Assembly: GCF_003352915.1 (NCBI RefSeq)
Contig: NZ_CP022314.1
Location: forward strand, 2,084,231-2,148,230
From: Arthrobacter sp. PM3
Lineage (GTDB): Bacteria; Actinomycetota; Actinomycetes; Actinomycetales; Micrococcaceae
Reading direction: 5' to 3'
Length of the DNA: 64,000 nt
Below, piece after piece: positions 34,902 to 44,170 of the stretch (positions are counted from its first letter, which is position 1; each line of letters starts with the position of its first letter). The position numbers were made by a program, and so were the translations under genes. Below the pieces are notes generated by a model. It saw only the letters and a program-made list of their open reading frames with translations. It had not been told where the DNA came from and searched no databases.

Positions 34902-36320
34902 TTAGTTGGGGAATGCTTCGGTCACTACGCCGCGGTCTCGCGGAAAGGCGAAACTGGCGACGAAGCCAGCGGCGGAGAGACCCGCCGCGAGGAACAGCCC
35001 GAGGGTGAAGGCGGACTGGGGTAGCTCGGGATCGGCCAGCGCTGCCGCGCCCACCTGGGTGCCGACAGCCAGACCAAGGCTCCTTGCCAGGGCGACAAGA
35101 GCGGTGGCGATACCCACCTCGTTTGAAGGTACGGCCAGGGCCGTGGCTGCATAGACAGACGAGGCGGCTGTAGCCGAGCCGATGCTGACTACCACGAGCC
35201 CTGCGATAACTTGAGTGGCGTCAGTGAAGAGCGCCAGCCAGATAGAGCCAGCCGCGAGCAGAATGCACCCAATGGTTGCCACCAACGCTGTGCCGACCTT
35301 GGCCGCAACCCGTCCCGCCAACGGTGCCGAGATGACTCCCGCGGCCGATCCACAAATCAGGAACAGACCAGTTTGTCCCACGTCCGCGCCCAACCCGTAT
35401 CCCGTCTCCGTCGGCAGAGCAATGCGCTGAAGGATCAGGAAGGAAGTCGCGGATACAGTCGCCCCCTCAACAGAACTGACGATCATCGGCGCCCACACTC
35501 CGCGCTCACGTAGCAGGCCGACCTCGACCAGCGGGTTCTTGGAGCGTCGTTCCGCCAAAAACCACACGATGAGAAGGACTATGCCCGCTGTGAGGAGACC
35601 CAGTGTGCCGGTTGCAAGCCAGCCATATTCCGGTCCCAGATTGAGGCCCGCGAAGAAGGCCAAGAGTCCGAAGCCGAGGAGAGACGCGCCAAGCCAGGGC
35701 ACCTTGCCCACGGCAGCTCCACTATCCGAGCCGGTACCGATCCTCCCGACCAAGAGCAGCACCGCGGCGAGAACAAGCGCTGTTGTCGGTATTGCGAACA
35801 TTGCCGCCCGTGAGAGGGAGAGCGCGACAGGCCCGGCAAGCAACAGTCCGAGCCCCTCGCCGGCCGTAATCATGGAAATTACTACGCCAGCGGCGATCGT
35901 CATCTGACGACGCTCGAACGAGGAGCGGAGCACGACGAATATGACAGGAATGAGCGCGAAACCGCAGCCGACGAGAACCTGGCCGATAAGGAAGACGGGG
36001 AATGAGACAGCGAACGCGGCGAGGTAGCCCCCGACGATGACGGCGGCGATGAGCGTCAGAAGAGTCCGCCGCGGACCATGTATATCCGCCATGCGGCCAG
36101 CTAGCGGTGTCGAAACCACAGCGGCAAGCGTAGACGCGATCAATGCCCCGGCGAACAAGGACGGCGTGACGTCAAGTTCTGCCTGCAGCATTGGAAGGGT
36201 AGGGAGAATGACTCCAGCCAGGAACGGCTCGGCGACAGCGATCAGCGACAGCGTGGTGAGAGTTAGAGCACGACCTTTGGAGGTGTTGCTTGGGCTTTTT
36301 AAGGGACTGGTCTCGATCAT
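34902..36320 (-). CDS. MFS transporter, DHA2 (drug:H+ antiporter 2) type
   Basis: The 472-residue protein has about 14 hydrophobic segments, with TPLAGRMADIHGPRRTLL (motif A) near residue 75 and PLAGRVAAKVGTALV as its second-half echo. DHA2 members mostly export drugs or amphiphilic compounds by proton antiport. Its position between an M14 peptidase and PepN suggests it moves a peptide or a product of peptide hydrolysis; direction and substrate are unknown. A truncated paralogue of its C-terminus lies at 40149-40346. The gap to pepN is 117 bp and to the M14 gene 78 bp. Confidence 0.82.
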   Translation of the reverse strand: MIETSPLKSPSNTSKGRALTLTTLSLIAVAEPFLAGVILPTLPMLQAELDVTPSLFAGALIASTLAAVVSTPLAGRMADIHGPRRTLLTLIAAVIVGGYLAAFAVSFPVFLIGQVLVGCGFALIPVIFVVLRSSFERRQMTIAAGVVISMITAGEGLGLLLAGPVALSLSRAAMFAIPTTALVLAAVLLLVGRIGTGSDSGAAVGKVPWLGASLLGFGLLAFFAGLNLGPEYGWLATGTLGLLTAGIVLLIVWFLAERRSKNPLVEVGLLRERGVWAPMIVSSVEGATVSATSFLILQRIALPTETGYGLGADVGQTGLFLICGSAAGVISAPLAGRVAAKVGTALVATIGCILLAAGSIWLALFTDATQVIAGLVVVSIGSATAASSVYAATALAVPSNEVGIATALVALARSLGLAVGTQVGAAALADPELPQSAFTLGLFLAAGLSAAGFVASFAFPRDRGVVTEAFPN

Positions 36321-36398
36321 TTCAAATTTCCAGACGGCGCCATTGACGACGGACTATTTTCGGTGGCTATGAGTTTTTCTGGTCGGCATGCTCTGCGC

Positions 36399-37772
36399 TC
36401 AAACAGGTTCACCGTCGCGAACCCGGCCGGCCGCCAGTAAGATCGCCGCGCACTGAACAGCCACCAGATTTGAGATAGGCACCGGGTGGCCGGGCCGATC
36501 GGCTTCAATTTCAGCAGTCCAGGCGTTGAAGAGTGCACTGAGATCCATTTGAGCTTGCTTGATTTCAGGGCACAAGGCTGAATCGGCCAGAAGCCGCAAG
36601 AGCGTGCCTGCCGCGCGCAGGCGCATCGTCTCCGTATACCCATGCATTTCAGTGAAAACTTCGGCCCTCGTTGCTAGGCGCGATCCAACTGATTCAGCGT
36701 CCGCTGTTCGGCTTTCGGCGGTTTCGATCATGGTCTGGAATGCGTCGACGGCCGCGGGGTAGAAGGGGCTGTTCTTGTTCAGCAGGGGTTCAAGTTTATC
36801 GAGGTGGTCCTCAAAGACTCCTGCGGACTCTTTGAGTTCTGTCGCGGAAAGACGTAAAACTTCGGCAAAGGTGAACGCTGATTCCCGCGTGTCCGTCCCA
36901 CGGGGATCGGTCCACAGCGGTAGTTCACAAACGAGCATCTGTCCGCCAAAGCGGGCCGCATAGTCCCGGGTGCTTCCGCCCGTGAGAGCCTGCTGGGCCA
37001 GTTCAGGGTCAACAGCCGCCAGTGCCTTGAAAGTCTCGCCGAAGCTGACAAGTTCGAATACGGCAGGTGCAAGAGTATTTGCTCCCGGCAGATCCGGAAG
37101 ACCGCCTTCCAAGTCCACCCCGTAGTGCGTGAGGATGTCGGTCAGTGCCTTCCAATAGGTCGGGTCACCGCCCGTGACGTAGAAGTACCCGCCGCCGAAG
37201 TCAGCGTTGTGCAGCGACACAACCAAACGTGGCCTCACCACCTCGATGAGGCGCATGAGCGCTTGAGTTTCCGGAACTGGATTTCCTACCGAGACTCCTT
37301 CGTGTTCGACAGGAAACGTCCACTCAATTTGATCTCCGGTTGCCGGCCGGTAGGCGTTGCGGGCGACATTGCTGCGGGTAATTGGTCCGCGGTACCACGC
37401 CTCGTTCAGGCGGGTCCCGTCAGGGTCAATACAGAGAACGAAATGCCATGTCGAACCCGTAGTTTGGAGAAGCCGGCCGTTTTCGCAGAGCCGTGTTGCC
37501 AGGTGCTGGATGGTCGCAAGGCCAATCGGTTCGTCGGGATGAGGGTTTCCGATCACGAGGATATGGTTTTCGCCCGAGCCGATTTGCAGGTCAAAGAGTT
37601 CGTCCCCTGAGCGAGACGCGCCAATCGAGGTCAACGAGGTGAGGCCCGGGTAATCGGAGACCAGACGGCGGGCGAACTGATTCATCTCGTCCACCGTTGG
37701 GAAGCCCTGCCGTTCCGCAACGTGTCCAACCAAATCACTGAGCGCAGCGGTATGTATCGTGTCGTTAATCAT
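36399..37772 (-). CDS. M14 family zinc carboxypeptidase
   Basis: The 457-residue protein has M14 zinc ligands: His78 and Glu81 in NPHPDEP and His188 in VVSLHNADFGGG, and a later Glu in LVCELPLW as candidate catalytic base. There is no signal peptide, so it should act in the cytoplasm on imported peptides or amides. The M14 family trims C-terminal residues or hydrolyses related amide bonds; substrate preference cannot be read here. A related gene lies at 46788-48062. The ATG at 37772 faces a divergent TetR gene, and MFS and pepN follow on the same strand. Confidence 0.82.
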   Translation of the reverse strand: MINDTIHTAALSDLVGHVAERQGFPTVDEMNQFARRLVSDYPGLTSLTSIGASRSGDELFDLQIGSGENHILVIGNPHPDEPIGLATIQHLATRLCENGRLLQTTGSTWHFVLCIDPDGTRLNEAWYRGPITRSNVARNAYRPATGDQIEWTFPVEHEGVSVGNPVPETQALMRLIEVVRPRLVVSLHNADFGGGYFYVTGGDPTYWKALTDILTHYGVDLEGGLPDLPGANTLAPAVFELVSFGETFKALAAVDPELAQQALTGGSTRDYAARFGGQMLVCELPLWTDPRGTDTRESAFTFAEVLRLSATELKESAGVFEDHLDKLEPLLNKNSPFYPAAVDAFQTMIETAESRTADAESVGSRLATRAEVFTEMHGYTETMRLRAAGTLLRLLADSALCPEIKQAQMDLSALFNAWTAEIEADRPGHPVPISNLVAVQCAAILLAAGRVRDGEPV

Positions 37773-37800
37773 AGATAACAGTATTACTCAGATAATGACG

Positions 37801-37812
37801 TTATTGCAATAA
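37801..37812. promoter_or_regulatory. Candidate TetR operator in the M14/TetR divergent gap
   Basis: TTATTGCAATAA is a perfect 12-bp palindrome in the 87-bp gap between the divergent M14 and TetR genes. The AT-rich gap also contains ATAATGACGTTAT just before it, which overlaps the site. This is where a TetR repressor controlling both directions would bind. Confidence 0.5.
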
Positions 37813-37859
37813 TCTCACTAGGGATATCATGGTTCCTTGGAGCAGATAGGAGGGCACAC

Positions 37860-38456
37860 ATGCGGCTGAGTAGGGTCGAGTCCAAGGAGAGGACGCGTCA
37901 ATCCTTGTTGGATGCCGCCGAGCTGCTTTTCGCGGCCCAGGGACCCTCGGTAAGTCTTGAGGAGATTTCCGAGGCGGCCGGGCTAAGCACTGGTGCCGTG
38001 TATTCCAACTTTGGGAGCAAGCGTGCGCTGATCGCCTCGGTTTTCGAACGCATGACCGAGGCTCAGCTTCAGCGGATAGAGGATGCGGTTCGCCCCGAAT
38101 ATGATCTTCGACAGACTCTGAGCGTCATCACCAATTGTTGGGCCCAGGTGGGCGACGAGCAGGTCATCGCCGAAGCTAGGATGGAGCTTCAAGTCATGCT
38201 TTGGGCCCTTGAAGAACCGGAGCTCGCGCCTGAGCTCGGTGTTGGACTGGCCAAGCTTGATGAGCGTATGACAGGGCTCCTGACTGATCGCTTAGTGGCG
38301 GCCGGCCGCCGCACAACGGTGCAGGATGCGTCTCGCCTACTGATTCATCTCCGTGCGCTCGTGGGATACCACGCCACCGCAGCTGTTTTTCGTGAGCCAC
38401 TTCCGGACTTGGCCGGACTTGGTGCTGAGCTCTGGCGGCTCGTCGATCAGAGCTGA
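37860..38456 (+). CDS. TetR family transcriptional regulator (module A)
   Basis: The 198-residue protein has an N-terminal TetR helix-turn-helix (about residues 10-55: RTRQSLLDAAELLFAAQG, VSLEEISEAAGLSTGAVYSNF) and an all-helical ligand domain with LRQTLSVITNCWAQVG. GGAGG lies before the ATG. It is divergent from the M14-MFS-pepN operon, its likely target. The ligand may be a peptide or the MFS substrate. Confidence 0.88.
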   Translation: MRLSRVESKERTRQSLLDAAELLFAAQGPSVSLEEISEAAGLSTGAVYSNFGSKRALIASVFERMTEAQLQRIEDAVRPEYDLRQTLSVITNCWAQVGDEQVIAEARMELQVMLWALEEPELAPELGVGLAKLDERMTGLLTDRLVAAGRRTTVQDASRLLIHLRALVGYHATAAVFREPLPDLAGLGAELWRLVDQS

Positions 38457-38986
38457 GCAGCACCAGGGGGACCTGTCTTCCCACGTTGCGATGCCTGAAA
38501 GGGGCGTTCGCGAGCTCTCAGCCGTTGCAGGTGGTCCAGCAGCAAAGGGGGCCAATGACATCCGCCCCTCATACTCCTATACACACCGATGAGCGGTCAC
38601 CGCGGGTTCCACGAAGCCCTGTCCGGAATGCTTCCGGGCCAGTGGAGCATACATGCAGTGACCGTCTTTGTGGTCAGGGCCTTGGTAGAGATCCCATGCC
38701 GTGCCGCCGCCACATGCCGTGCCTTCCCCCCGGATACAGTGACGTCCAAGAACTGGCGGAACACGTCACGGCGTTCTTTGAAACTTCGCCGTGGGCCCGC
38801 CGACGCAACATTGGGGTGGCAGCCGCCTGCGCGGCCACCACCCCTGCAATAAAGCGGCCCTGCCACTCAAGGGCCTGGGCCGGTCACCAAACGGGGCCGT
38901 ACGGCAGCCAAGATGCCAGCGCGGCCCTATCAAGAAACCCCGGCCCCGCTGCTGCATCCCGCAGGGCGGACGCGTGCCGGATCCGT
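38457..38986. other. No supported gene; possible degraded sequence between modules A and B
   Basis: About 530 bp between the TetR gene and the convergent ureohydrolase gene. Open frames exist on both strands, but all are rich in Arg, Pro and Gly with no ribosome binding site or recognisable motif. It may be a decayed insertion or gene, but I could not match it to a transposase or any family. Confidence 0.35.
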
Positions 38987-39961
38987 TCAGGATCGGTGAG
39001 CTTCGCCTGCGGTTTCGCGAAGACCCATGAGCGTGAGCAGCTCCCACGCGGTGTGAGCGGCAGCCAAGCCCGTTACACCGGCATGATCGTAAGCCGGCGC
39101 CACTTCGACGACGTCACAGCCCACGATGTCCAGCCCACGCAACAGCCTGAGAACGGTGAAGAATTCACGGGTGTTGATACCAGCCACTTCCGGTGTCCCA
39201 GTGCCGGGCGCGTGCGCCGGATCAAGAACATCGACGTCAACTGAAACGTAGACCGGACCGGAACCTAGCCGACGCCGGATCTGTTCGGCGATGTTCGGGA
39301 TGGACCGCTCCTGGAATTCTTCGCTGCGGATGATTTCAAACCCTGCGCGCTGGTCATCCTCCAGTTCGGTCCGGTCATACACGCCGCCACGGATACCTAC
39401 GTGCTGGCAACGGTCCAGGTCCAGCAGACCCTCTTCCGCCGCACGGCGGAAGGGCGAGCCGTGCCAGATTGATGCTCCATGCAGGACATCCCACGTATCG
39501 AGGTGCGCATCAAAGTGGAGTACCGCCAAGGGGCCATGCTTCGCCGCTGCTGCCCGCAGCAGCGGCAACGCAATCGTATGATCGCCACCCAGCGCCATGA
39601 TCCTGATGCCTGCCTGGGTAAGCTTCTCCGCAGCTGCCTGGATGGTCCTAACAGCACTGTCAATCCCGTACGGTCCCACGGAGACGTCGCCGGCATCGAC
39701 AACCTGCTGGTCCCGGAAGGGGTATGCATCGTGTATCTGGTGGTAGGGATGCAGCTGACGCGAGTTTTCGCGGATATGCGCCGGACCGAACCGTGCACCC
39801 GGGCGGAAACTGGTGCCCGAATCGAAGGGAATGCCCAAGACCGCCACATCCGCCCGCTCGACCTCCTCAAGCCGGGGCAGAAGCGCGAAGGTCGCGATTC
39901 CCGCATACCGCGGCGCCTCCGGGTCGTTTCGTTGTCCGACGATGTCTGATGTGTTCGCCAT
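38987..39961 (-). CDS. speB: Ureohydrolase: agmatinase / guanidinobutyrase family
   Basis: The 324-residue protein shows all arginase-superfamily manganese motifs: GGDHTIALP near residue 128, DAHLDTW near 151, and SVDVDVLDPAHAPGTGTPE near 235. These enzymes hydrolyse a guanidino group to urea and an amine; agmatine, guanidinobutyrate or guanidinopropionate are usual substrates of this subgroup. The ATG at 39961 has GAGAGGAAAA upstream. It is the distal gene after an Opp-type ABC operon, separated from it by an MFS remnant. The specific substrate, and so the symbol, is uncertain. Confidence 0.82.
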   Translation of the reverse strand: MANTSDIVGQRNDPEAPRYAGIATFALLPRLEEVERADVAVLGIPFDSGTSFRPGARFGPAHIRENSRQLHPYHQIHDAYPFRDQQVVDAGDVSVGPYGIDSAVRTIQAAAEKLTQAGIRIMALGGDHTIALPLLRAAAAKHGPLAVLHFDAHLDTWDVLHGASIWHGSPFRRAAEEGLLDLDRCQHVGIRGGVYDRTELEDDQRAGFEIIRSEEFQERSIPNIAEQIRRRLGSGPVYVSVDVDVLDPAHAPGTGTPEVAGINTREFFTVLRLLRGLDIVGCDVVEVAPAYDHAGVTGLAAAHTAWELLTLMGLRETAGEAHRS

Positions 39962-40148
39962 TATTTTCCTCTCTTTTTCAGTGGGTACCGTTCGGGCCGT
40001 CCTGGTGAGCTCCGTGTGAGACACCTCGGGGCCGGTCGTCAGGTCAAAATGTGACGTTGCAGTGGTGCTCGGCAACGAGCGCCGTCCACGTTGGGCTTCA
40101 AGCTTGGGCGGCTCTCTCGTGGCCGCTTGTCCTCCATTTTGAGGCGCT

Positions 40149-40346
40149 TTAGCGCCAGCTGGAGACAGTACCGATCATGGCGATAGCGGCAGCCAGCAAC
40201 AGTCCGAGTCTGACTGCGGCCTCAGGCAGTGGGGGACCGGTCAAGGCCGCCGCACCGACCTGCGCGCCCATCACCAGGCCTAGGCTCGGCGATAACGCAA
40301 CGAGCGCAGTTGACGGCATCGACGAGGTCGTAGACGCGTAGGCCAC
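40149..40346 (-). pseudogene. Truncated MFS transporter remnant (C-terminal fragment)
   Basis: The 65-codon frame reads ...PSTALVALSPSLGLVMGAQVGAAALTGPPLPEAA... It aligns with the C-terminal helices of the DHA2 transporter at 34902-36320 (ALVALARSLGLAVGTQVGAAALADPELPQSA). Only the last two membrane segments remain; the rest is missing on both sides. It is therefore a gene relic from a module that once had its own MFS gene. Confidence 0.7.
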
Positions 40347-40532
40347 GGACGACCCACCCCTGCAGAATCGGCAAGTAACACTGCCGCGAGGACCTGGCCG
40401 GCGTTCACCGTCTCGAGTCCCGCAGGGTGCAACCGCTCCCTATTTGGCTCTGCGCCGGCGTTCGCTTCGTGCTCCGCTACCAGTACTCCCGCCAGTCTTC
40501 ATGGTTCTACGCTCATGCAGAGACACGACACG

Positions 40533-41378
40533 TCAGCCGGCCGCTAACTGCACAACCGGAGCTGATGCCTCCTCCGCACGCATCGCGTTAGTGCGCCGCG
40601 TGGGACGCCACCCGGGCCCGGGCACGCTACGACGGAGGAGCTGTGTGTACTCCGATTGAGGGTTATCGAGCACAGCAGTTGTTTGTCCGGCCTCGAGCAC
40701 ACGTCCGTTCTGCATAACAACGCAGGCCTCGGTCAGGTGACGAACGACGGCGAGATCGTGGCTGATGAGGATGTACGCAATAGAGGTCTCGGAACGGATG
40801 TCAGCGAGCAGGTTGAGGATCTGCGCCTGGATGGAGACATCCAAAGCGGAGACCGACTCGTCCAGAATCATGACACTGGGTTCGACGGCCAGCGCCCGGG
40901 CGATTGCCACCCGCTGGCGCTGACCTCCGGAGAGTCGTCGAGGAAGCGCTTGGCGTTGACGACTGTCGAAGCCGACCATGTCGGCGAGCTCGTCCACACG
41001 TACTTGACGCGCCTTCTTGGTCAACTCCGGGCGATGCAGCCGCAACACCTCTTCGAGGCATGATTCGACTGTCTGTCTCGGATCGAGAGTCGCGTACGGA
41101 TCCTGAAAGACGATCTGCAGCTCGCGCGCTCGTCGACGGCGTTCGGACACGGACGCATGGGGTTCGCGATATCGACCACAAACCTTGATCGTTCCTGCCG
41201 TCGGCGCCTCCAGTCCTACGAGCATGCGCGCAATCGTGGTCTTGCCTGAGCCTGATTCGCCGACGATGCCAAGCGAACCGCCCTCCGGCACGGTGAAACC
41301 GACATCGTCAACGGCCAGATAGTTGCCGAAGCGCTTTTGCAAGCCGGCAACTTCCACGATGGGTTCGAGTGATGTCAT
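40533..41378 (-). CDS. Peptide ABC transporter ATP-binding protein, OppF/DppF type
   Basis: The 281-residue ATPase has Walker A VGESGSGKTT near residue 44, Q-loop VFQDPYATLDP near 90, signature RLSGGQRQRVAIARAL near 145 and Walker B VMILDESVSALD near 168. The Asp-Glu-Ser variant in place of DEPTSALD is common in this class. It energises import of oligopeptides or other substrates together with the OppD-type partner. Its ATG overlaps the upstream stop (ATGA). The C-terminal tail ends in a Pro/Arg-rich stretch lacking the usual Cys-rich segment. Confidence 0.88.
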   Translation of the reverse strand: MTSLEPIVEVAGLQKRFGNYLAVDDVGFTVPEGGSLGIVGESGSGKTTIARMLVGLEAPTAGTIKVCGRYREPHASVSERRRRARELQIVFQDPYATLDPRQTVESCLEEVLRLHRPELTKKARQVRVDELADMVGFDSRQRQALPRRLSGGQRQRVAIARALAVEPSVMILDESVSALDVSIQAQILNLLADIRSETSIAYILISHDLAVVRHLTEACVVMQNGRVLEAGQTTAVLDNPQSEYTQLLRRSVPGPGWRPTRRTNAMRAEEASAPVVQLAAG

Positions 41379-42361
41379 ACTGCATCTCCTGTCGCATTCA
41401 GCGTGAGTTCTTCTGCCCTGAAGCAGCGCACGGCTCCGAAGGTGCTGCGTTCGAGCGTAGGCTCGCCCGAGACGCATTCCTCGGTGACGAATCCGCACCT
41501 GTCGGCGAATGCGCATCCGCTTTGAACCTCGAAGGCGGCGCGCGGCCGTCCCGGGATTGCGGCGAGACGCGAGACGCGGCGTGAGACATCGGGCCGGGCT
41601 CCCAGAAGCCCTGCCGAGTAGGGGTGGCGGGGATGCTCGACCAGGTCTTCGCTCCCTCGAACTTCGACGATCTGCCCTGCATACATGACCGCGGTTCGAT
41701 CACAGATTGCTGCGGCAAGCTCGAGGTCGTGGGTGATGAAGATCAGCGCCATCCCGCGGCTCTTGCACAGGTCGTCGATGATCGCCATCACATCCGCTTG
41801 GGTCGACACATCAAGGGCTGTCGTCGGTTCGTCGGCGAGAAGGAGTCGTGGATCGCTGGCCAGTGCCGCCGCAATCATGGTGCGCTGCAGAAGTCCCCCG
41901 GAGAGTTCATGCGGGTGCTGGCGCAGGCGTCGAGCCCCATCGGGGATGCCGACTTCATCCAGCAGCCCGATGACCTTGCGTTCCGCGGCCTTTTTTGAGA
42001 GGCCCTGCGTGTTCACGAGCCCCTCGGTAAGGAAGTCACCGATGGTGCGGACGGGATTGAGGTGGACCCGCGGGTCTTGGAAGATCATTGCCATCTCGGT
42101 TGCCTGGAATCGGCGGAGTGCAGCATCCTGTAACTCCAGGACCTGCTTGCCGTCGAACAGGATCGATCCTGATGCGGTTGCCCCGGGCGGAAGCAGCCGG
42201 GCGATGGCGCGTGCTGTCATCGACTTGCCAGAGCCAGACTCGCCAACGATCGCCAAGGATTCGCCGGCCTCGAGTTCCAGGTCGATGCCCCGCAGGACAA
42301 CTCGCCTTTCCTTGCCGACAGGGAGACTGACTCGGAGGTCTTCGATTGATAGCAGGCTCAT
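41375..42361 (-). CDS. Peptide ABC transporter ATP-binding protein, OppD/DppD type
   Basis: The 328-residue ATPase has Walker A VGESGSGKSMTARAI near residue 39, IFQDPRVHLNPVRTIGD near 92, ELSGGLLQRTMIAAAL near 152 and LLLADEPTTALD near 172. The C-terminal part has the oligopeptide-transporter tail (SGCAFADRCGFVTEECVSGEP), whose cysteines bind a 4Fe-4S cluster in some family members. ATGA overlaps link it to the permease upstream and the second ATPase downstream. Confidence 0.9.
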   Translation of the reverse strand: MSLLSIEDLRVSLPVGKERRVVLRGIDLELEAGESLAIVGESGSGKSMTARAIARLLPPGATASGSILFDGKQVLELQDAALRRFQATEMAMIFQDPRVHLNPVRTIGDFLTEGLVNTQGLSKKAAERKVIGLLDEVGIPDGARRLRQHPHELSGGLLQRTMIAAALASDPRLLLADEPTTALDVSTQADVMAIIDDLCKSRGMALIFITHDLELAAAICDRTAVMYAGQIVEVRGSEDLVEHPRHPYSAGLLGARPDVSRRVSRLAAIPGRPRAAFEVQSGCAFADRCGFVTEECVSGEPTLERSTFGAVRCFRAEELTLNATGDAV

Positions 42362-43224
42362 GCTGCGGTCACCTCCGCGCGTCGAGTGATTCGCTCACCG
42401 AGGATGCTGATGGAACAGATGGCAATGATCAAGCAGAGTCCGGCGGATACCGCTTCCATCGGATAGCCCTGGAGGACTCCGGCCTGGCCGTTAGCGAGCA
42501 TGATCCCCCAGTCAGCGGCGGGTGGCTGAATGCCGAGCCCGAGATAGGACAGACCCGCGATATCCACCGTCGCCCATGCCACTGTTAGCACCGCTTGTCC
42601 CAGGACAATCGGCAGGATGTTTGGGATGACGTGGCGTAGGCAGATTGCGAATGCCGAGAAGCCTTGAACCCGAGCCGCTGCAACGTAGTCCTTGCTGATC
42701 TCGGCGATGGCGGCGGAGCGCACGACCCGCGCCATGTAAGGGGTGTATGCGAGTGCGAGTGCGATAACGGTCGCCTCAAGTCCGGGACCAACGATGGCGA
42801 CGACCATCACGGCGAGCAGCAGACCGGGGAACGCCAAGGACGAGTCGAGTATTCCCGCGAGGGCGGCGTCGATCCACCCTTTGCACCATGCTCCGACGAT
42901 GGCCAACGTCATCCCGGCGGTGGTCGCCGCGACAACGATGACGAGTGGACCGAGGAAGCTCGAGCGTGCACCGTGCAGCAGCCGGGAGAAGATATCTCGC
43001 CCCTGTTGGTCGTATCCGAGCGGATGCCCGGGCTCGGGCCCCCAGTAAGACCGCGAAAGGTCTACGAGGTTCGGGTCGTGTGGCGCAAGAAGAGGGCCGA
43101 ATGCCGCGAGGAACGCGAAGATGATCACGAGCAGCAGTGCGATGTGTGCGATGATGTCCAGCCCCGGGACGGGACGTATTACGCGCAGAGCGCGTGGGAC
43201 GAAACGTGTGTCAATGGCGGTCAT
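42358..43224 (-). CDS. Peptide ABC transporter permease, OppC/DppC type
   Basis: The 288-residue permease has an N-terminal membrane anchor (IAHIALLLVIIFAFLAAFGPLL), the family stretch HPLGYDQQGRDIFSRLLHGARSS and the ATPase-contact loop DYVAAARVQGFSAFAICLRHVIPN. About six membrane helices are seen. It pairs with the OppB-type permease. ATGA overlaps on both sides show tight translational coupling in the operon. Confidence 0.9.
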   Translation of the reverse strand: MTAIDTRFVPRALRVIRPVPGLDIIAHIALLLVIIFAFLAAFGPLLAPHDPNLVDLSRSYWGPEPGHPLGYDQQGRDIFSRLLHGARSSFLGPLVIVVAATTAGMTLAIVGAWCKGWIDAALAGILDSSLAFPGLLLAVMVVAIVGPGLEATVIALALAYTPYMARVVRSAAIAEISKDYVAAARVQGFSAFAICLRHVIPNILPIVLGQAVLTVAWATVDIAGLSYLGLGIQPPAADWGIMLANGQAGVLQGYPMEAVSAGLCLIIAICSISILGERITRRAEVTAA

Positions 43225-44168
43225 TTTGTGCTCCAAGAACTGCGAACCCGAGGGTCGAGGGCGGCGTAAAGCAAGTCGACAAGCACATTCGTGGCGGCAA
43301 ATACGGTGACCAGGATGAGTGCGACAGCCTGAGCGACGGGAAAATCTCGTCCTGTCACCGATGAGATGAGAAGGCTGCCGAGCCCGTTCAGCTGAAAGGC
43401 GCTCTCGACAATTACCGTGCCAGCGACAAGTCCCGCGAACGAGAGCCCAACGACTGTGCTGATGGGAATGGCGGCGTTGCGGAAGACATGTCTTCGAACA
43501 ATATGCCGGGGTGTCAGCCCGCGGGATCTCGCAGTCTCGACATGCTCCCGGCCATGTTCTTCGCGCATCGATGCGCGCGCGGTCTCGCCAACGACTGGCC
43601 ACCAGGCGACGGTTAGTGCCACCGCGGGAAGGACCAAGTGATGTATCCGGTCGACAAAGTCCGTGCCGGGACCGAAGACGGGAAACCAGCCGAGCCCGAC
43701 AGCAAATACCGCGATGAGGAAAACGGAAGATACGAACACCGGAGTGGCAATGGAGACTGTCATCGCCGCCCGGATGCCGTCGTCAACTGGGCCTCGCCGG
43801 AACGCCGCGGTGCCTCCAAAGAACACGCCGACAATTACAACAAGGATCAGCGTCATGACGACCAGCAAGATCGTTGTCGGCAGACTGGCAGTGATGAGTT
43901 CAAGGACGGGCCGGCGACGACCTATTGATTCGCCGAAGTCTCCCTGAAAGGCGCCGGCGACCCATTGAAAGTAACGCTGGAAAAACGGGTCGTTGAGGTG
44001 GTACTGCGCCGCCAGCGCTGATCGGGTTTCAGGAGATGATGGTCGACCGCCCATGAGGAAGCTGATCGGGTCGCCAGGGGCGAGATACAGGCTCGTGAAG
44101 ATGAGGAAACTGGCCCCCACGATCGTGGCCACGCAAATGACAAGCCGTCGCGTGATGAACCGGCCCAC
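43221..44168 (-). CDS. Peptide ABC transporter permease, OppB/DppB type
   Basis: The 315-residue permease starts MGRFITRRLVICVATIVGASFLIF, has the typical GDPISFLMG and DPFFQRYFQWV near residues 35-65, and the EAA-type loop ETARSRGLTPRHIVRRHVFRNAAIPI. It has six predicted helices. It follows the TetR gene by 2 bp and overlaps the OppC-type gene by 4 bp, giving an autoregulated TetR-BCDF operon. Confidence 0.9.
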   Translation of the reverse strand: MGRFITRRLVICVATIVGASFLIFTSLYLAPGDPISFLMGGRPSSPETRSALAAQYHLNDPFFQRYFQWVAGAFQGDFGESIGRRRPVLELITASLPTTILLVVMTLILVVIVGVFFGGTAAFRRGPVDDGIRAAMTVSIATPVFVSSVFLIAVFAVGLGWFPVFGPGTDFVDRIHHLVLPAVALTVAWWPVVGETARASMREEHGREHVETARSRGLTPRHIVRRHVFRNAAIPISTVVGLSFAGLVAGTVIVESAFQLNGLGSLLISSVTGRDFPVAQAVALILVTVFAATNVLVDLLYAALDPRVRSSWSTK

Positions 44169-44170
44169 CG

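Noticed and set aside
38589..38866. Possible transposase fragment between modules A and B
   Set aside because: Frames on both strands were read for zinc-finger or DDE motifs; none was convincing.
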